Source: CAVZBW01 sp963773635 (GTDB taxonomy: Bacteria > Actinomycetota > Acidimicrobiia > Acidimicrobiales > RAAP-2). Taken from it: DNA of 64,000 nt. The notes under the pieces are model-generated. The model ran no database searches. It had not been told where the DNA came from and saw nothing but the letters and a program-made list of their open reading frames with translations. Within the stretch, counting starts at the first letter, position 1; every line of letters begins with the position of its first letter. A program made the translations under genes and the position numbers. Of this stretch, positions 1 through 8,410 are shown one piece after another. Location of the stretch: positions 372,001 to 436,000 of the forward strand of contig CAVZBW010000002.1 of NCBI GenBank assembly GCA_963773635.1. Direction: 5' to 3'.

Positions 1-321
1 GAGCCCCATCGCCGTCCCGCGGGCGGCCGCTGCACGGGCCACGGCGACCTCGCCGTCGGGGTGCACCGCCTGGACGCCCGTGGGAGAGATGAGCACCGGC
101 AAGGAGACCTCGAGGCCCATCACGGTGGTGGCCAGCTCTCGCTTGGCGGGCATGCCGGCGACGTGGGGCGCGAAGCCGAGCTCGTCGAACGCGGCGACGT
201 TGTCCGATGCCGTCAATCCCCGCTCGGAGCCCGCGACCAGGGCGCCGTAGACCGAGCGGGGTAGCCGCCGCTTGGCGCGGCGTTGCGCCACCGCAACCGT
301 CTCGAACCACGGGTTCGCCAT
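1..321 (-). CDS. mftD: MftD, mycofactocin FMN-dependent dehydrogenase (N-terminal part, runs off the window)
   Basis: Reverse-strand translation from the ATG at 321 opens MANPWFETVAVAQRRAKRRL and continues through SVYGALVAGSERGLTASDN, AFDELGFAPHVAGMPAKREL and LPVLISPTGVQAVHPDGEVA. This is the N-terminus of the lactate-dehydrogenase-like flavoprotein MftD (Rv0694 type). About 107 codons are visible and the rest lies left of position 1. It starts two bases after the mftBC stop, so it is co-transcribed with mftA and mftBC. In the known pathway MftD oxidatively deaminates the pyrrolidinone-type core (AHDP) made from the MftA C-terminus, forming premycofactocin. MftE and MftF are expected further left but cannot be seen. 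Confidence 0.93.
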   Translation of the reverse strand, partial: MANPWFETVAVAQRRAKRRLPRSVYGALVAGSERGLTASDNVAAFDELGFAPHVAGMPAKRELATTVMGLEVSLPVLISPTGVQAVHPDGEVAVARAAAARGTAMGL

Positions 322-323
322 GA

Positions 324-1898
324 TCAGCCCGCCCCGACCGAGCCCGAAAGGGCAACCCCGGCCAACGGGGAGTCGTCGCACGCCCTTGCCGGGGGTCGGC
401 GAACGAGAGACACCGGCACCGAAGACCGGGATCGCGAGTGGTCCACGGAGGGGTGGGGTCGGGCCGACTCCGGCAAGCGGGTGCCGTGGCCCTTGACGCA
501 CTCGGGATCCGGCCCGTCGAGCGGGAGGCCGGTGAAGAACTTTGCCGCCATGCATCCACCCCGGCACGAGTCGAACGCCGAGCAGGCTTGGCATGCTCCA
601 CCGGTCTGGGGACGCCGCAGGTCTGCGAAGAGCTCCGAGTCCCGCCACACCCCGGCAAACCCGCGGGCGGATCGCACGTTGCCGGCACGGAACTGCTCAT
701 GGATGGCGAAGGGACAGGCGTAGACGTCCCCGACCGGATCGATCAGGCAGACCACGCGGCCGGCACCGCACAGGTTGAGCCCGGGCAGGGCATCCCCGTA
801 GCCCGCCAGGTGGAAGAAGGAGTCACCGGTGAGCACCCGCTCGCCGTGCGCGCGCAGCCAGTCGTAGAGCTGGCGCTGCTGGTCCGCAGTCGGGTGGAGC
901 TCGTCCCAGACGTCGACGGCGCGACCGGAGGGACGCAGCCGGGTGACGCGCAGCTGGGCACCGTAGAGGTCGGCAATCGCCTTCAGGTCGTCCAGCTGGT
1001 CGACGTTGTGGCGGGTGACGACGACCGAGAGCTTGAAACCCTCGAAGCCGGCCCCGGCCAGGTGCTCCATGGCCTGCCGAGCGGCGGCGTAGGAGCCCGG
1101 TCCGCGCACGGCGTCGTTGACCTCCGCGGTCGCTCCGTCGAGGGAGATCTGCACGTCCACGTAGTCGCTGCCCGCCAGCTGGTCGGCGACACGGCGTGTG
1201 ATGCGTGTGCCATTGGTGGAGAACTTGACCCCGACGTGGTGCGCCGTCGCGTACTCGAGGAGCTCGAAGAAGTCACGACGGATCGTGGGCTCCCCACCGC
1301 CGACGTTGACGTAGAAGACCTGCATGGCCTCGAGCTCGTCGATGACGCGCCGACATTCCTCGGTCGAGAGCTCGCCGGGGTCGCGACGCCCGGAGCTCGA
1401 CAGGCAGTGGGTGCAGGCCAGGTTGCACGCGTACGTGAGCTCCCAGGTCAGGCAGATCGGGGCGTCGAGGCCGAGTTGGAACCGCTCGACGAGCGGGGTG
1501 CCCGAGGGCCGGGCGCGAGCCGAGGAGCCGGGCGCCAGGGGTCCCGGCGCCACGGCCCGGATGGTTCCCGGAGGAGCACCCTCGCCCTCCCGCGGCACGA
1601 TCATGTCGGTCTCGGCCAGGGTCCGCAGCGCCCGGGCGTAGGCCGGGAGCTCCCCCTCGGGTACGCCGACCTGCCGGCACGCCGCGGCGGCGTCGGGCTG
1701 CGCACCGAGCCCGCGTACCACCTCGAGCAGTCGCCTGCTCTTCAAGAAGGAGAGCCGGCGCGTCCCGAAGTGGTAGGCCATCGCACCGAAGGACTCGGGT
1801 CGGATGTCCACCAGCGGGTTGAGTCGCCAGGCGCCGCTCAGCTCGCCGCCGGCCGGCGCCGGCGGGATGCCCCCCGGCAACGCCTCCGTGGTGCTCAA
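324..1898 (-). CDS. mftC: MftB-MftC fusion: mycofactocin peptide chaperone fused to the radical SAM maturase
   Basis: This is one uninterrupted 524-residue protein. Residues about 20-105 match MftB, the RRE-type chaperone that presents the MftA peptide (WRLNPLVDIRPESFGAMAYH, then GTRRLSFLKSRRLLEVV). A Pro/Ala/Gly/Arg-rich linker at about 105-135 leads into the radical SAM maturase MftC. The SAM-cluster motif CNLACTHC places its cysteines at 158, 162 and 165. A C-terminal SPASM-type cysteine set follows (CGAGRVVC, YACPF, CQACSAFDSCRGGC, DPEC). MftC decarboxylates and cyclises the C-terminal Val-Tyr of MftA. The chosen start is TTG at 1898, which overlaps the mftA stop (TTGA); no ATG or GTG fits upstream of the MftB domain. 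In mycobacteria mftB and mftC are separate genes, so the fusion is notable. Identity of both halves is secure; the exact start is less so. Confidence 0.93.
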   Translation of the reverse strand: MSTTEALPGGIPPAPAGGELSGAWRLNPLVDIRPESFGAMAYHFGTRRLSFLKSRRLLEVVRGLGAQPDAAAACRQVGVPEGELPAYARALRTLAETDMIVPREGEGAPPGTIRAVAPGPLAPGSSARARPSGTPLVERFQLGLDAPICLTWELTYACNLACTHCLSSSGRRDPGELSTEECRRVIDELEAMQVFYVNVGGGEPTIRRDFFELLEYATAHHVGVKFSTNGTRITRRVADQLAGSDYVDVQISLDGATAEVNDAVRGPGSYAAARQAMEHLAGAGFEGFKLSVVVTRHNVDQLDDLKAIADLYGAQLRVTRLRPSGRAVDVWDELHPTADQQRQLYDWLRAHGERVLTGDSFFHLAGYGDALPGLNLCGAGRVVCLIDPVGDVYACPFAIHEQFRAGNVRSARGFAGVWRDSELFADLRRPQTGGACQACSAFDSCRGGCMAAKFFTGLPLDGPDPECVKGHGTRLPESARPHPSVDHSRSRSSVPVSLVRRPPARACDDSPLAGVALSGSVGAG

Positions 1899-2032
1899 TA
1901 CACGCCGCACATTCCGTCGATCGACACGTCCTCGATCAACACGTCCTCCTCGACCAGGGTCTCCGGCTCCCCGGCCACATCTGCGGGGTCCGCTTGGGCC
2001 GCCGCCACCTCGAGCGTCTGGGTCTCTGCCAT
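1895..2032 (-). CDS. mftA: MftA, mycofactocin precursor peptide (45 aa)
   Basis: The ATG at 2032 opens a 45-codon frame whose product begins MAETQTLEVAAAQADPADVA and ends in IDGMCGVY, the invariant C-terminal core of MftA peptides. The terminal Val-Tyr is the site of MftC modification, and the acidic middle (LVEEDVLIEDVS) is the leader bound by MftB. An AGGAG ribosome site lies about 7 bases upstream (2039-2043). The stop overlaps the mftBC start, which suggests translational coupling. A sigma70-like promoter is proposed at 2081-2109, between this gene and the divergent regulator mftR. Length and C-terminus agree with known precursors. Confidence 0.97.
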   Translation of the reverse strand: MAETQTLEVAAAQADPADVAGEPETLVEEDVLIEDVSIDGMCGVY

Positions 2033-2080
2033 CGAGAGCTCCTTTCTCCGGGAGCGCCGCTCGCATCTCCCCTGCCCAGC

Positions 2081-2109
2081 ACTATAACGGCACCCAGTGC
2101 CACCGTGAA
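2081..2109 (-). promoter_or_regulatory. Candidate mftA promoter with a short inverted repeat in its spacer
   Basis: Read leftward, TTCACG (2109-2104) and TATAGT (2086-2081) are separated by 17 bases and lie about 50 bases upstream of mftA. The spacer contains GGCACCCAGTGCC (2089-2101), 5-bp arms around 3 bases, which is a reasonable site for the divergently encoded TetR-family MftR. The promoter hexamers are read directly. The operator assignment is inference. Confidence 0.45.
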
Positions 2110-2139
2110 GGGCGTCGCCTCGTTACGATCGCCACCGTC

Positions 2140-2773
2140 ATGCACGTCGCAAGCGAGAACCTCTCGCCGGCAGCTGAACCCTCTGCGGTCGGGCGACCTC
2201 CGGCGACCTCGCTCGCCGAGTTGGAGCACGCCGCCCTCCGGCTCTTCGCCACGCGCGGGTTCGAGGAGACGACGGTCGAGCAGATCGCGGCCGCAGTCGG
2301 CATCGGGCGACGCACGTTCTTTCGGTACTTCCGGTCCAAGAACGACGTGGCCTGGGGCGACTTCGACGGACACCTGGCCCTCCTCCGGGGCCGGCTCGAG
2401 GCCGTGGCCCCGACGACGCCGATCGGCGAGGCGCTGCGCGAGTGCATCCTCGAGTTCAACCGGTTCCCGGAGTCCGAGCTCCCCTGGCATCGCCAACGCA
2501 TGACGCTCCTGCTGAAGGTGCCTGCCCTCCAGGCCCACTCCACCCTGCGGTACCGGGCGTGGCGCGAGGTGGTCGCGGACTTCGTAGCGCTGCCGGCGCG
2601 GCGAGGAGGCCGATGCACTGGTCCCCCAAGTGGTCGCCCACACCGCGCTCGGGGCCGCCATCGCCGCCTACGAGCGGTGGCTGTCCGACGAGCGAGCGTC
2701 CCTCACCGAGGTCATGGACGCGGCGCTGCAGGTCTGGCTCGAGGGGCTCGCCGTGGAGGATCGGGGCCGCTAG
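2140..2773 (+). CDS. mftR: MftR, TetR-family mycofactocin regulator, one frameshift
   Basis: The ATG at 2140 starts MHVASENLSPAAEP, followed by a TetR DNA-binding domain (LAELEHAALRLFATRGFEET, IAAAVGIGRRTFFRYFRSKN). It is divergent from mftA, the usual position of MftR, a TetR repressor reported to respond to acyl-CoAs. The ligand-binding half continues to FVALPAR around 2600. The frame then breaks and resumes one base later as EEADALVPQVVAHTALGAAI, RWLSDERASLTEVMDAALQV and so on, to a TAG at 2771. The span is 3n+1, so one extra base (for example a G in the GC-rich run at 2594-2604) explains it. Real inactivation cannot be excluded from sequence alone. Confidence 0.85.
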
Positions 2774-2968
2774 CGCCGCGGGTGGCTCCATGCGGAGTGA
2801 CCTCACCCGGCCGCCCGGCGCGGTCGTCCCCGCTCTCGACGCCTCGGGTGGCCGAGACCGCCGGGTGTTGGCTACGGTGCCGCGGTCGGCACGACGGCCG
2901 GCGGTGGCCACCGGGCTCGGTCCCGGGCGGCACTCACGAAGAGAGAACGAGAGAGGGGGGTCGACCAG

Positions 2969-3796
2969 ATGGCCAAGGAGCTCTTCGGGTACGACGGCCA
3001 GCGGGCCCTGGTCGTGGGCGGCGCCACGGGAATGGGGGCGGCCACGGCCGAGGTGGTGAAGGACCTCGGTGCGGACGTCATCGTCATGGACTACGCCCCC
3101 ATCGAATTGAGCGGGGTCAAGGCAATCAGCGTCGATCTCCGGGACAAGGCGAGCATCGACGCCGCCTTGGTCGAGTGCGGCGGGCCAATCGATGCCCTGT
3201 TCTCCTGCGCCGGAGCGGCCGACGGGACCCCCGGCATCGAGAAGATCAACTTCATCGGGCACCGCCACCTGATCGACCATGCCCTTTCCGTCGGTTACCT
3301 GGCACGCGGCTCGGCCATCGGGATGATCTCCTCGGCCGCCGGCCTCGGCTGGGAGGCCGAGCTCGAGCTGCTCCACGAGTACCTCGACACGCCCGACTTC
3401 GATGCGGCGGCGGCCTGGATCGAGGCGCACCCTGAGCGGGCCAACTACATGTGGAGCAAGCAGACCCTCTGCGCCTACGTGGCTCGCGAGGCGATCTCCT
3501 TCCTGAAGCGCGGCATCCGGATCAACGCCATCCTTCCGGGTCCGACCGACACCCCACTCGCTCGGGCCAACGCAGACCTGTGGCTCACCTTCGGCTCCGA
3601 CTACCGGGAGGAGACGAGCACCGAGACGTCGAGGCCGGACGAGCAGGCCAACGTCCTCGCCTTCCTCTGCAGTCGTGCGGCGTCGGCCGTGAACGGCGTG
3701 ACGCTGGTCACCGACGGCGGCTACGTCAGCTCCGGCCTGACCAACTCGTTCCCCTCGGCCAAGCCGGTGGTCGACTTCCTCCTCGGGCGCTACTGA
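2969..3796 (+). CDS. SDR-family NAD(P)-dependent oxidoreductase (coniferyl-alcohol/3-alpha-hydroxysteroid dehydrogenase type)
   Basis: A 275-residue short-chain dehydrogenase. The N-terminal nucleotide-binding motif is GGATGMG, an acidic residue follows at the end of beta-2 (VIVMDY), and the active site is YMWSK (Y-x3-K) with serines in SSAAG. The stretch AAGLGWEAELELLHEYLDTP with a second AAAAWIEAHPE segment resembles coniferyl-alcohol dehydrogenase and 3-alpha-HSD relatives. The C-terminal TDGGYVSSG loop is typical of classical SDRs. A purine-rich ribosome site (gagaggggggtc) precedes the ATG. Its position next to the mycofactocin locus makes it a candidate mycofactocin-linked alcohol dehydrogenase. 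I see no decisive mycofactocin-type insertion, so that link is only contextual. Confidence 0.85.
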   Translation: MAKELFGYDGQRALVVGGATGMGAATAEVVKDLGADVIVMDYAPIELSGVKAISVDLRDKASIDAALVECGGPIDALFSCAGAADGTPGIEKINFIGHRHLIDHALSVGYLARGSAIGMISSAAGLGWEAELELLHEYLDTPDFDAAAAWIEAHPERANYMWSKQTLCAYVAREAISFLKRGIRINAILPGPTDTPLARANADLWLTFGSDYREETSTETSRPDEQANVLAFLCSRAASAVNGVTLVTDGGYVSSGLTNSFPSAKPVVDFLLGRY

Positions 3797-3839
3797 GCCT
3801 CGGGGAGGCGAGACCGTCGCTCTCGATCCGCCGCCGCCC

Positions 3840-4814
3840 GTGGCCACCTACCTCGTCACCGGGGGTACCGGACTCATCGGGTCGAACGTCTGCCGGCTGC
3901 TTCTCGAATCCGGCGACGAGGTCCGCGCGCTGGTCCGCCCGGGGAGCGACGCCGAGCCGCTCACCGCGAGAGGCATCGACGTTCACCACGGCGACGTCCG
4001 GTCGTCCGACGACCTCGTTCGGGCCTCGGAGGGCTGCGATGCCATCGTCCACTCGGCGGCGCTGCTCGGTGGGGCGACCCAGGACATCGCCGAGCAGGAG
4101 GACACCAACGTCGACGGATCCCTCCACGCCTACGACGCGGGAGCCTCCCACGGCATCCGGGTGGTGACGCTGAGCTCGACGCCGTTCCTGGACCACCGGC
4201 AGACGCTGACCGAGGATTCCGGGGTGGCCGAGCACTGGAGCGACGACCCCTACACCCGCACCAAGGGGGCCGCCTACGTCGAGGCCAAGCGGCGAGCCCG
4301 GGAGGAGGGTGCCGACATCGTCATCGTGATACCGGGTGGCACGTTCGGTCCCGGGCTCTCCGTGTCGCGCGCCCTGAGCAGGACGAGCTACAACCGCTCG
4401 ATCCGCGGCGCGCTCGGCGGCAAGATCACCGAGTTCGTCAGCTTCCCCGTGCCCTGGGTCTATGCCGAGGACGTGGCAACGGTGTGTGTCGCGGCGGCAA
4501 AGGCCGGTCGGGCGGGGAGCACCTACTTGGCGTTCGGCGCAGAGGACGCGCAGAGCACCGCCGCTTGGCTCAACCTGGCCTGCGAAGTCGCCGACGTGGA
4601 GCACCGGGTGCGCGAGGCCCGGGCGGATCCGGCCAACCCCGAGGACGTGGCGCGCTACGGGGCCACCCTGGTCGACCTCTCGCAGCGCCGGTTCCCCGTC
4701 CCCTGGTTCGACAACTCGGTCACGCGCCGCGAGCTCGAGTACCGGCCCCGACCCCTCCGAGCGGGGATGGAGGCGACGGTCGCCTGGCTACGCGCGGTGG
4801 GCCAGATCGCGTAA
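3840..4814 (+). CDS. NAD-dependent epimerase/dehydratase-family reductase (extended SDR)
   Basis: A 324-residue extended SDR beginning at GTG 3840 directly on the Rossmann strand MATYLVTGGTGLIGSNVCRL (TGGTGLIG nucleotide motif). It has the HSAALLGG segment and a catalytic YTRTK (Y-x3-K) in the middle, followed by VIVIPGGTFGPG. The family includes dihydroflavonol-reductase-like, 3-beta-hydroxysteroid-dehydrogenase-like and sugar epimerase enzymes, and the substrate cannot be read from sequence. It follows the preceding SDR by 43 bases on the same strand, so the two oxidoreductases may act on related substrates. There is no clear ribosome site; the start is chosen because the Rossmann strand begins there. 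Confidence 0.8.
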   Translation: MATYLVTGGTGLIGSNVCRLLLESGDEVRALVRPGSDAEPLTARGIDVHHGDVRSSDDLVRASEGCDAIVHSAALLGGATQDIAEQEDTNVDGSLHAYDAGASHGIRVVTLSSTPFLDHRQTLTEDSGVAEHWSDDPYTRTKGAAYVEAKRRAREEGADIVIVIPGGTFGPGLSVSRALSRTSYNRSIRGALGGKITEFVSFPVPWVYAEDVATVCVAAAKAGRAGSTYLAFGAEDAQSTAAWLNLACEVADVEHRVREARADPANPEDVARYGATLVDLSQRRFPVPWFDNSVTRRELEYRPRPLRAGMEATVAWLRAVGQIA

Positions 4815-4836
4815 CGGTCCGGGCGAGATCGAGGCG

Positions 4837-5478
4837 TCAACCCCCGGTCTCGCCAGCCGCCTCCGACCAGGCCTTCGAGATCGCCGCGGCGCTCGTCAGG
4901 TTGGAGATGTAGGCGAGGGAGTACTTGACGACGTCGGCGGCGTAGGACCGGGGGACGCCGGCCACGCAGTCGGTCGGCAGCGCGATGCGGTAACCGAGAT
5001 CGGCCGCCGAGAGGCAGAGCCCGAGCAGCGCCTCGTTGACCGAGACGCCGACGGGGACGAGGGTCCGGACGCCGAGGTTGCGCAGGATGGCGTCGAGCTC
5101 GGTGCCGGTGAAGGGCGTGAGCCCGTGAATCCTCCGGCACACGATGTCCTCGGGGGCCGGACCGAGCTCCGGGCACAGGTCGGCCGCCGGAGTCCCCTGG
5201 AGGACCTGCCCGGGGTTCTTCACCACGTGGGCCATCATCGGGTTGTTGATCGACAGACCGGCGCGATCGGCCCGCAGCTCGGCCGTGGCGTGCACCACCC
5301 GGACCCCGGCGCGTCGTGCGTGCACACACAGCTCCGCCGCCCTCTCGAGGACGCCCAGCGCCGCCACCTCGTCGGCCAATTCCCTCATGGCCGCCAGGTC
5401 GCCCACGACCCCTCGTTGCATCTCGCACGTGACGAGCGCCGTGTGGGCGGGGGAGACGAGATCGGCGAGGGCTACCAC
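4837..5478 (-). CDS. Isochorismatase-fold protein lacking the catalytic cysteine
   Basis: A 213-residue protein of the cysteine-hydrolase (isochorismatase) fold. The first strand is ALVTCEMQRG, where the usual catalytic Asp is Glu. The HGLTPFTGTELDAILRNLGV block is typical, but the catalytic Lys position is Arg (CRRIHG). The nucleophile loop reads GVSVNEALLG instead of the usual G-x-x-x-x-x-C. All three catalytic positions therefore differ, so it may be a binding or pseudo-enzyme form, or use another mechanism. GTG start at 5478. It is convergent with the epimerase-like gene and shares orientation with acs. No substrate is proposed. Confidence 0.8.
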   Translation of the reverse strand: MVALADLVSPAHTALVTCEMQRGVVGDLAAMRELADEVAALGVLERAAELCVHARRAGVRVVHATAELRADRAGLSINNPMMAHVVKNPGQVLQGTPAADLCPELGPAPEDIVCRRIHGLTPFTGTELDAILRNLGVRTLVPVGVSVNEALLGLCLSAADLGYRIALPTDCVAGVPRSYAADVVKYSLAYISNLTSAAAISKAWSEAAGETGG

Positions 5479-5557
5479 CGGGAAGAACCTACCGGTCCAC
5501 TCGACCGGCCGTCGGATCTCGTGGTCGTCGTCGGCAGGGGGCCGGCACCTTCAGCCC

Positions 5558-7573
5558 TCAGGACTCCTCGTCGCCTGCGCCGGAGGAGCGCATCTGCTCG
5601 TCGATCATGTCCACGACCGTCGGGTCGAGGAGCGTCGTGACGTCCCCGAGCTCCCGGTGCTCGGCCACGTCCCGCAGGAGTCGCCGCATGATCTTGCCGC
5701 TGCGGGTCTTGGGGAGCTCCGGCGTGAGCAGGATCTGGCGGGGCTTGGCGATCGGCCCGATCGTCTCGGCGACGTGCTGGCGCAGCTCCACCACCAGCTC
5801 CTCGTCGACCTGAGCCTGGTCCACCTCGGACTTGACGGTCACGAAGGCCACGATGGCCTGGCCCGTGGTCGGATCCGAGGCGCCGACGACGGCCGCCTCG
5901 GCCACCATGACGTGACCGACCAGCGCGTGCTCGACCTCGGTGGTCGAGATCCGGTGGCCCGAGATGTTCATCACGTCGTCGACCCGGCCGAGCAGCCAGA
6001 GATCACCGTCCTCGTCCTTCTTGGCGCCGTCGCCGGCGAAGTACCACCCCTCGAATCGTGACCAGTAGGTCTGGCGGTAGCGCTCGGGGTCGCCCCAGAT
6101 GCCACGGAGCATGCCCGGCCAGGGCTCGGTGAGCACGAGGAAGCCGCCCTCTCCGTTGCCCACCGGCTGGCCGTGGTTGTCGACCACCTCGGCGGAGACG
6201 CCGGGAAACGGGGTCATCGCCGCACCGGGCTTGGTGGCGGTGATCCCGGGCAGGGGGGTGATCATGATCCCCCCCGTCTCGGTCTGCCACCACGTGTCGA
6301 CGATCGGGCACCGCTCGCCTCCGATGTGTCGGCGGTACCACATCCACGCCTCCGGGTTGATGGGCTCCCCCACCGATCCGAGCAACCGCAGGCTCGACAG
6401 GTCGTGGGAGGCGGGGTACTCCTCCCCCCACTTCATGAGGGTCCGGATCGTGGTCGGCGCGGTGTAGAGGACCGACACCTTGTACTCCTCGACGATCCGC
6501 CACCACCGGTCCCTGCCGCCGGCGTCCGGCGTGCCCTCGTACATCACCGACGTCGTCGCGTTGGCGAGGGGCCCGTAGACGATGTAACTGTGGCCGGTCA
6601 CCCACCCGATGTCCGCAGCGGTCCAAAAGACGTCCGAATCCGGTTTGATGTCGAAGACCAGCCGATGGGTCGTCGAGGTGTGCACCAGGTACCCGCCGGT
6701 CGTGTGCAGGATCCCTTTGGGCTGGGCGGTGGTGCCACTCGTGTACATGATGTAGAGCGGCTGCTCGGCGTCGAAGAGCTCGGGCTCGTGGGTCGGCGAC
6801 TGGCGATCGACCACGTCGTGCCACCAGATGGTCCCGACCGTCCCGCCAGGCGACGTCCCCGCCGGTGCGCCGCACCACGAGCACGGACCGCACGTCGGGA
6901 CACTGCTCGAGGGCCATGTCGACGTTCGGCTTGAGCGGCGAAGCCGCCCCCCGCCGGAAACCTCCGTCGGCGGTGATCACCACGCGGGCATCGAGCATCG
7001 AGGATGCGGCTCGCCAGCGCCTCCGCGGAGAAGCCGCCAAAGACGACGGAGTGCGGTGCCCCGATACGGGCGCAAGCCAGCATCGCCACCACCGCCTCCG
7101 GGATCATCGGCAGGTAGATGGCGACCCGATCGCCGGCCGCCACGCCCAGCTCGAGGAGCGCGTTGGCGGCGCGACAGACCATGTCCTGGAGGTCTGCGTA
7201 GGTGATGGTCCTGCGGTCACCCTCGGGCTCGCCCACCCAGTGAAAGGCGACCCGTCCCCCGAGCCCGGCCGCCACGTGACGGTCCACGCAATTGACGCGA
7301 GGCGTTGAGCCGCCCCCCCACGAACCAGCGGGCGTAGGGCTCCTCCCAATCCAGGATGGACGTCCAGGGAGCCCCCCAGTCGAGGTTCCCGGCCTGCTCG
7401 GCCCACCAGGCCAGGTGGTCGCGCCCTGCCTCCCGGTAGACGCCGGGTCCGGCATTGGCCTGGGCGGCAAAGTCGGGTGGCGGATCGAAACGTCGCGCCT
7501 CGTGGAGAAGGGCGGCGAGCGCTGAGCCCTCGACCGATCCCTCCGCGGAGCCCTGCTCAGCGGCACACATCAT
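5558..7573 (-). CDS. acsA: Acetyl-CoA synthetase, three frameshifts
   Basis: Reassembled over 2016 bases (about 670 codons, the usual length) it is an AMP-forming acetate:CoA ligase. N-terminal pieces read LAALLHEARRFDPPPDFA, WTSILDWEEPYARWFVGG and ALLELGVAAGDRVAIYLPMI. The central part holds the adenylation motif YTSGTTAQPKG, with WWQTETGG following. The C-terminal part ends with the regulatory lysine motif PKTRSGKIMRR, the target of Pat-type acetylation. The frame changes near 7305, 7000 and 6830, each an apparent extra base, and the three together restore the length to a multiple of three. ATG at 7573. The acetate transporter upstream implies joint acetate scavenging. Likely intact in the organism. 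Confidence 0.9.
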
Positions 7574-7631
7574 CGGCCATCCTCTGGCGCACGGCCGCGC
7601 GTCGACGCCGGGGCCAGACGATGACGGGCGG

Positions 7632-8276
7632 TCACTCGGGCTGGGACAGCGGGAACACCGGCACGATCGCTCGCTTGAAGGTCTCGTTGACCACCCCGGC
7701 GCACGACGCGTACCAGGCCGCCGCTGCGGCGACGACACCCACCCATCCGCCGACCTTGAGGAGCCCGTCGAGAGACTGGAACTGGGCGATGGTGAGGATC
7801 ACGAAGGTGGCGGTAAGGAGGACGAACAGGACGACGATCGCCCCCGAGATCCGCAACGAGGCGATGGTCATGTAAAAGCTGAGGACCGCCCAACCGAGCA
7901 GGAAGACGCCGAGGGCCTCGGGCACCGACCCCGTGTGGACCTCGGGGATCACGAACTTGGCCAGGACGTAGTAGGAGACCCAAAAAGCGCCGAAGGAGCC
8001 GAACATCAACGACCCGAACGTGTTCTTCCTCGCGAACTCCCACATGCCGGCGAGGATCTGCACGCCCCCGCCGTACACCAGGGCGAGCGCGAGCGCAGCG
8101 TCGGCGCCCGATCCCCACACGTTGGTGTTGGCAATGCTGAAGGCGAACAACGTCATGGCCAGGGCGGCCAACCCGAGAGGGCCGGGGTCGGCGACCGACT
8201 CCCTCGTTTCCGACCTGCGCTCGGTCCTCCCTACACGCCCAAGAGGCTCGGAGATCGGCGATGTCGTCTCGGCCAC
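7632..8276 (-). CDS. satP: Acetate uptake transporter, SatP/YaaH (GPR1/FUN34) family
   Basis: A 214-residue membrane protein with six hydrophobic segments after a polar 30-residue N-terminus. It has the family signature near the first helix (ADPGPLGL, the NPAPLGL-like motif) and the conserved YGGGVQILAGMWEFARKNTF block, then FGSFGAFWVSYY. GPR1/FUN34/YaaH proteins move acetate and sometimes succinate with protons across the inner membrane. GTG start at 8276 with AAGGGGG as ribosome site. It lies 58 bases upstream of acs in the same direction, so imported acetate would be activated to acetyl-CoA. Confidence 0.9.
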   Translation of the reverse strand: MAETTSPISEPLGRVGRTERRSETRESVADPGPLGLAALAMTLFAFSIANTNVWGSGADAALALALVYGGGVQILAGMWEFARKNTFGSLMFGSFGAFWVSYYVLAKFVIPEVHTGSVPEALGVFLLGWAVLSFYMTIASLRISGAIVVLFVLLTATFVILTIAQFQSLDGLLKVGGWVGVVAAAAAWYASCAGVVNETFKRAIVPVFPLSQPE

Positions 8277-8410
8277 GGAACACCCCCTTCGTCGTCCAGT
8301 CGGGAAAACCTCGAGGCGGCAGCCACCGAGGCATCCTGCAGCAGGATAGGGGTTGGCGTCCAGCGAAAGAGGGACTCCCCGGCCCCACGTGCCGGCGGCG
8401 CTCGGCGCGG

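Noticed and set aside
438..2087. 549-codon open frame on the plus strand opposite mftBC
   Set aside because: A complementary-strand shadow produced by GC-rich codon bias. The minus strand carries clear MftB and MftC motifs; the plus product has no recognisable domain.
4462..5640. 392-codon plus-strand frame across the epimerase-like and isochorismatase-fold genes
   Set aside because: It overlaps two convincing genes and translates to Arg/Pro/Gly-rich low-complexity sequence.
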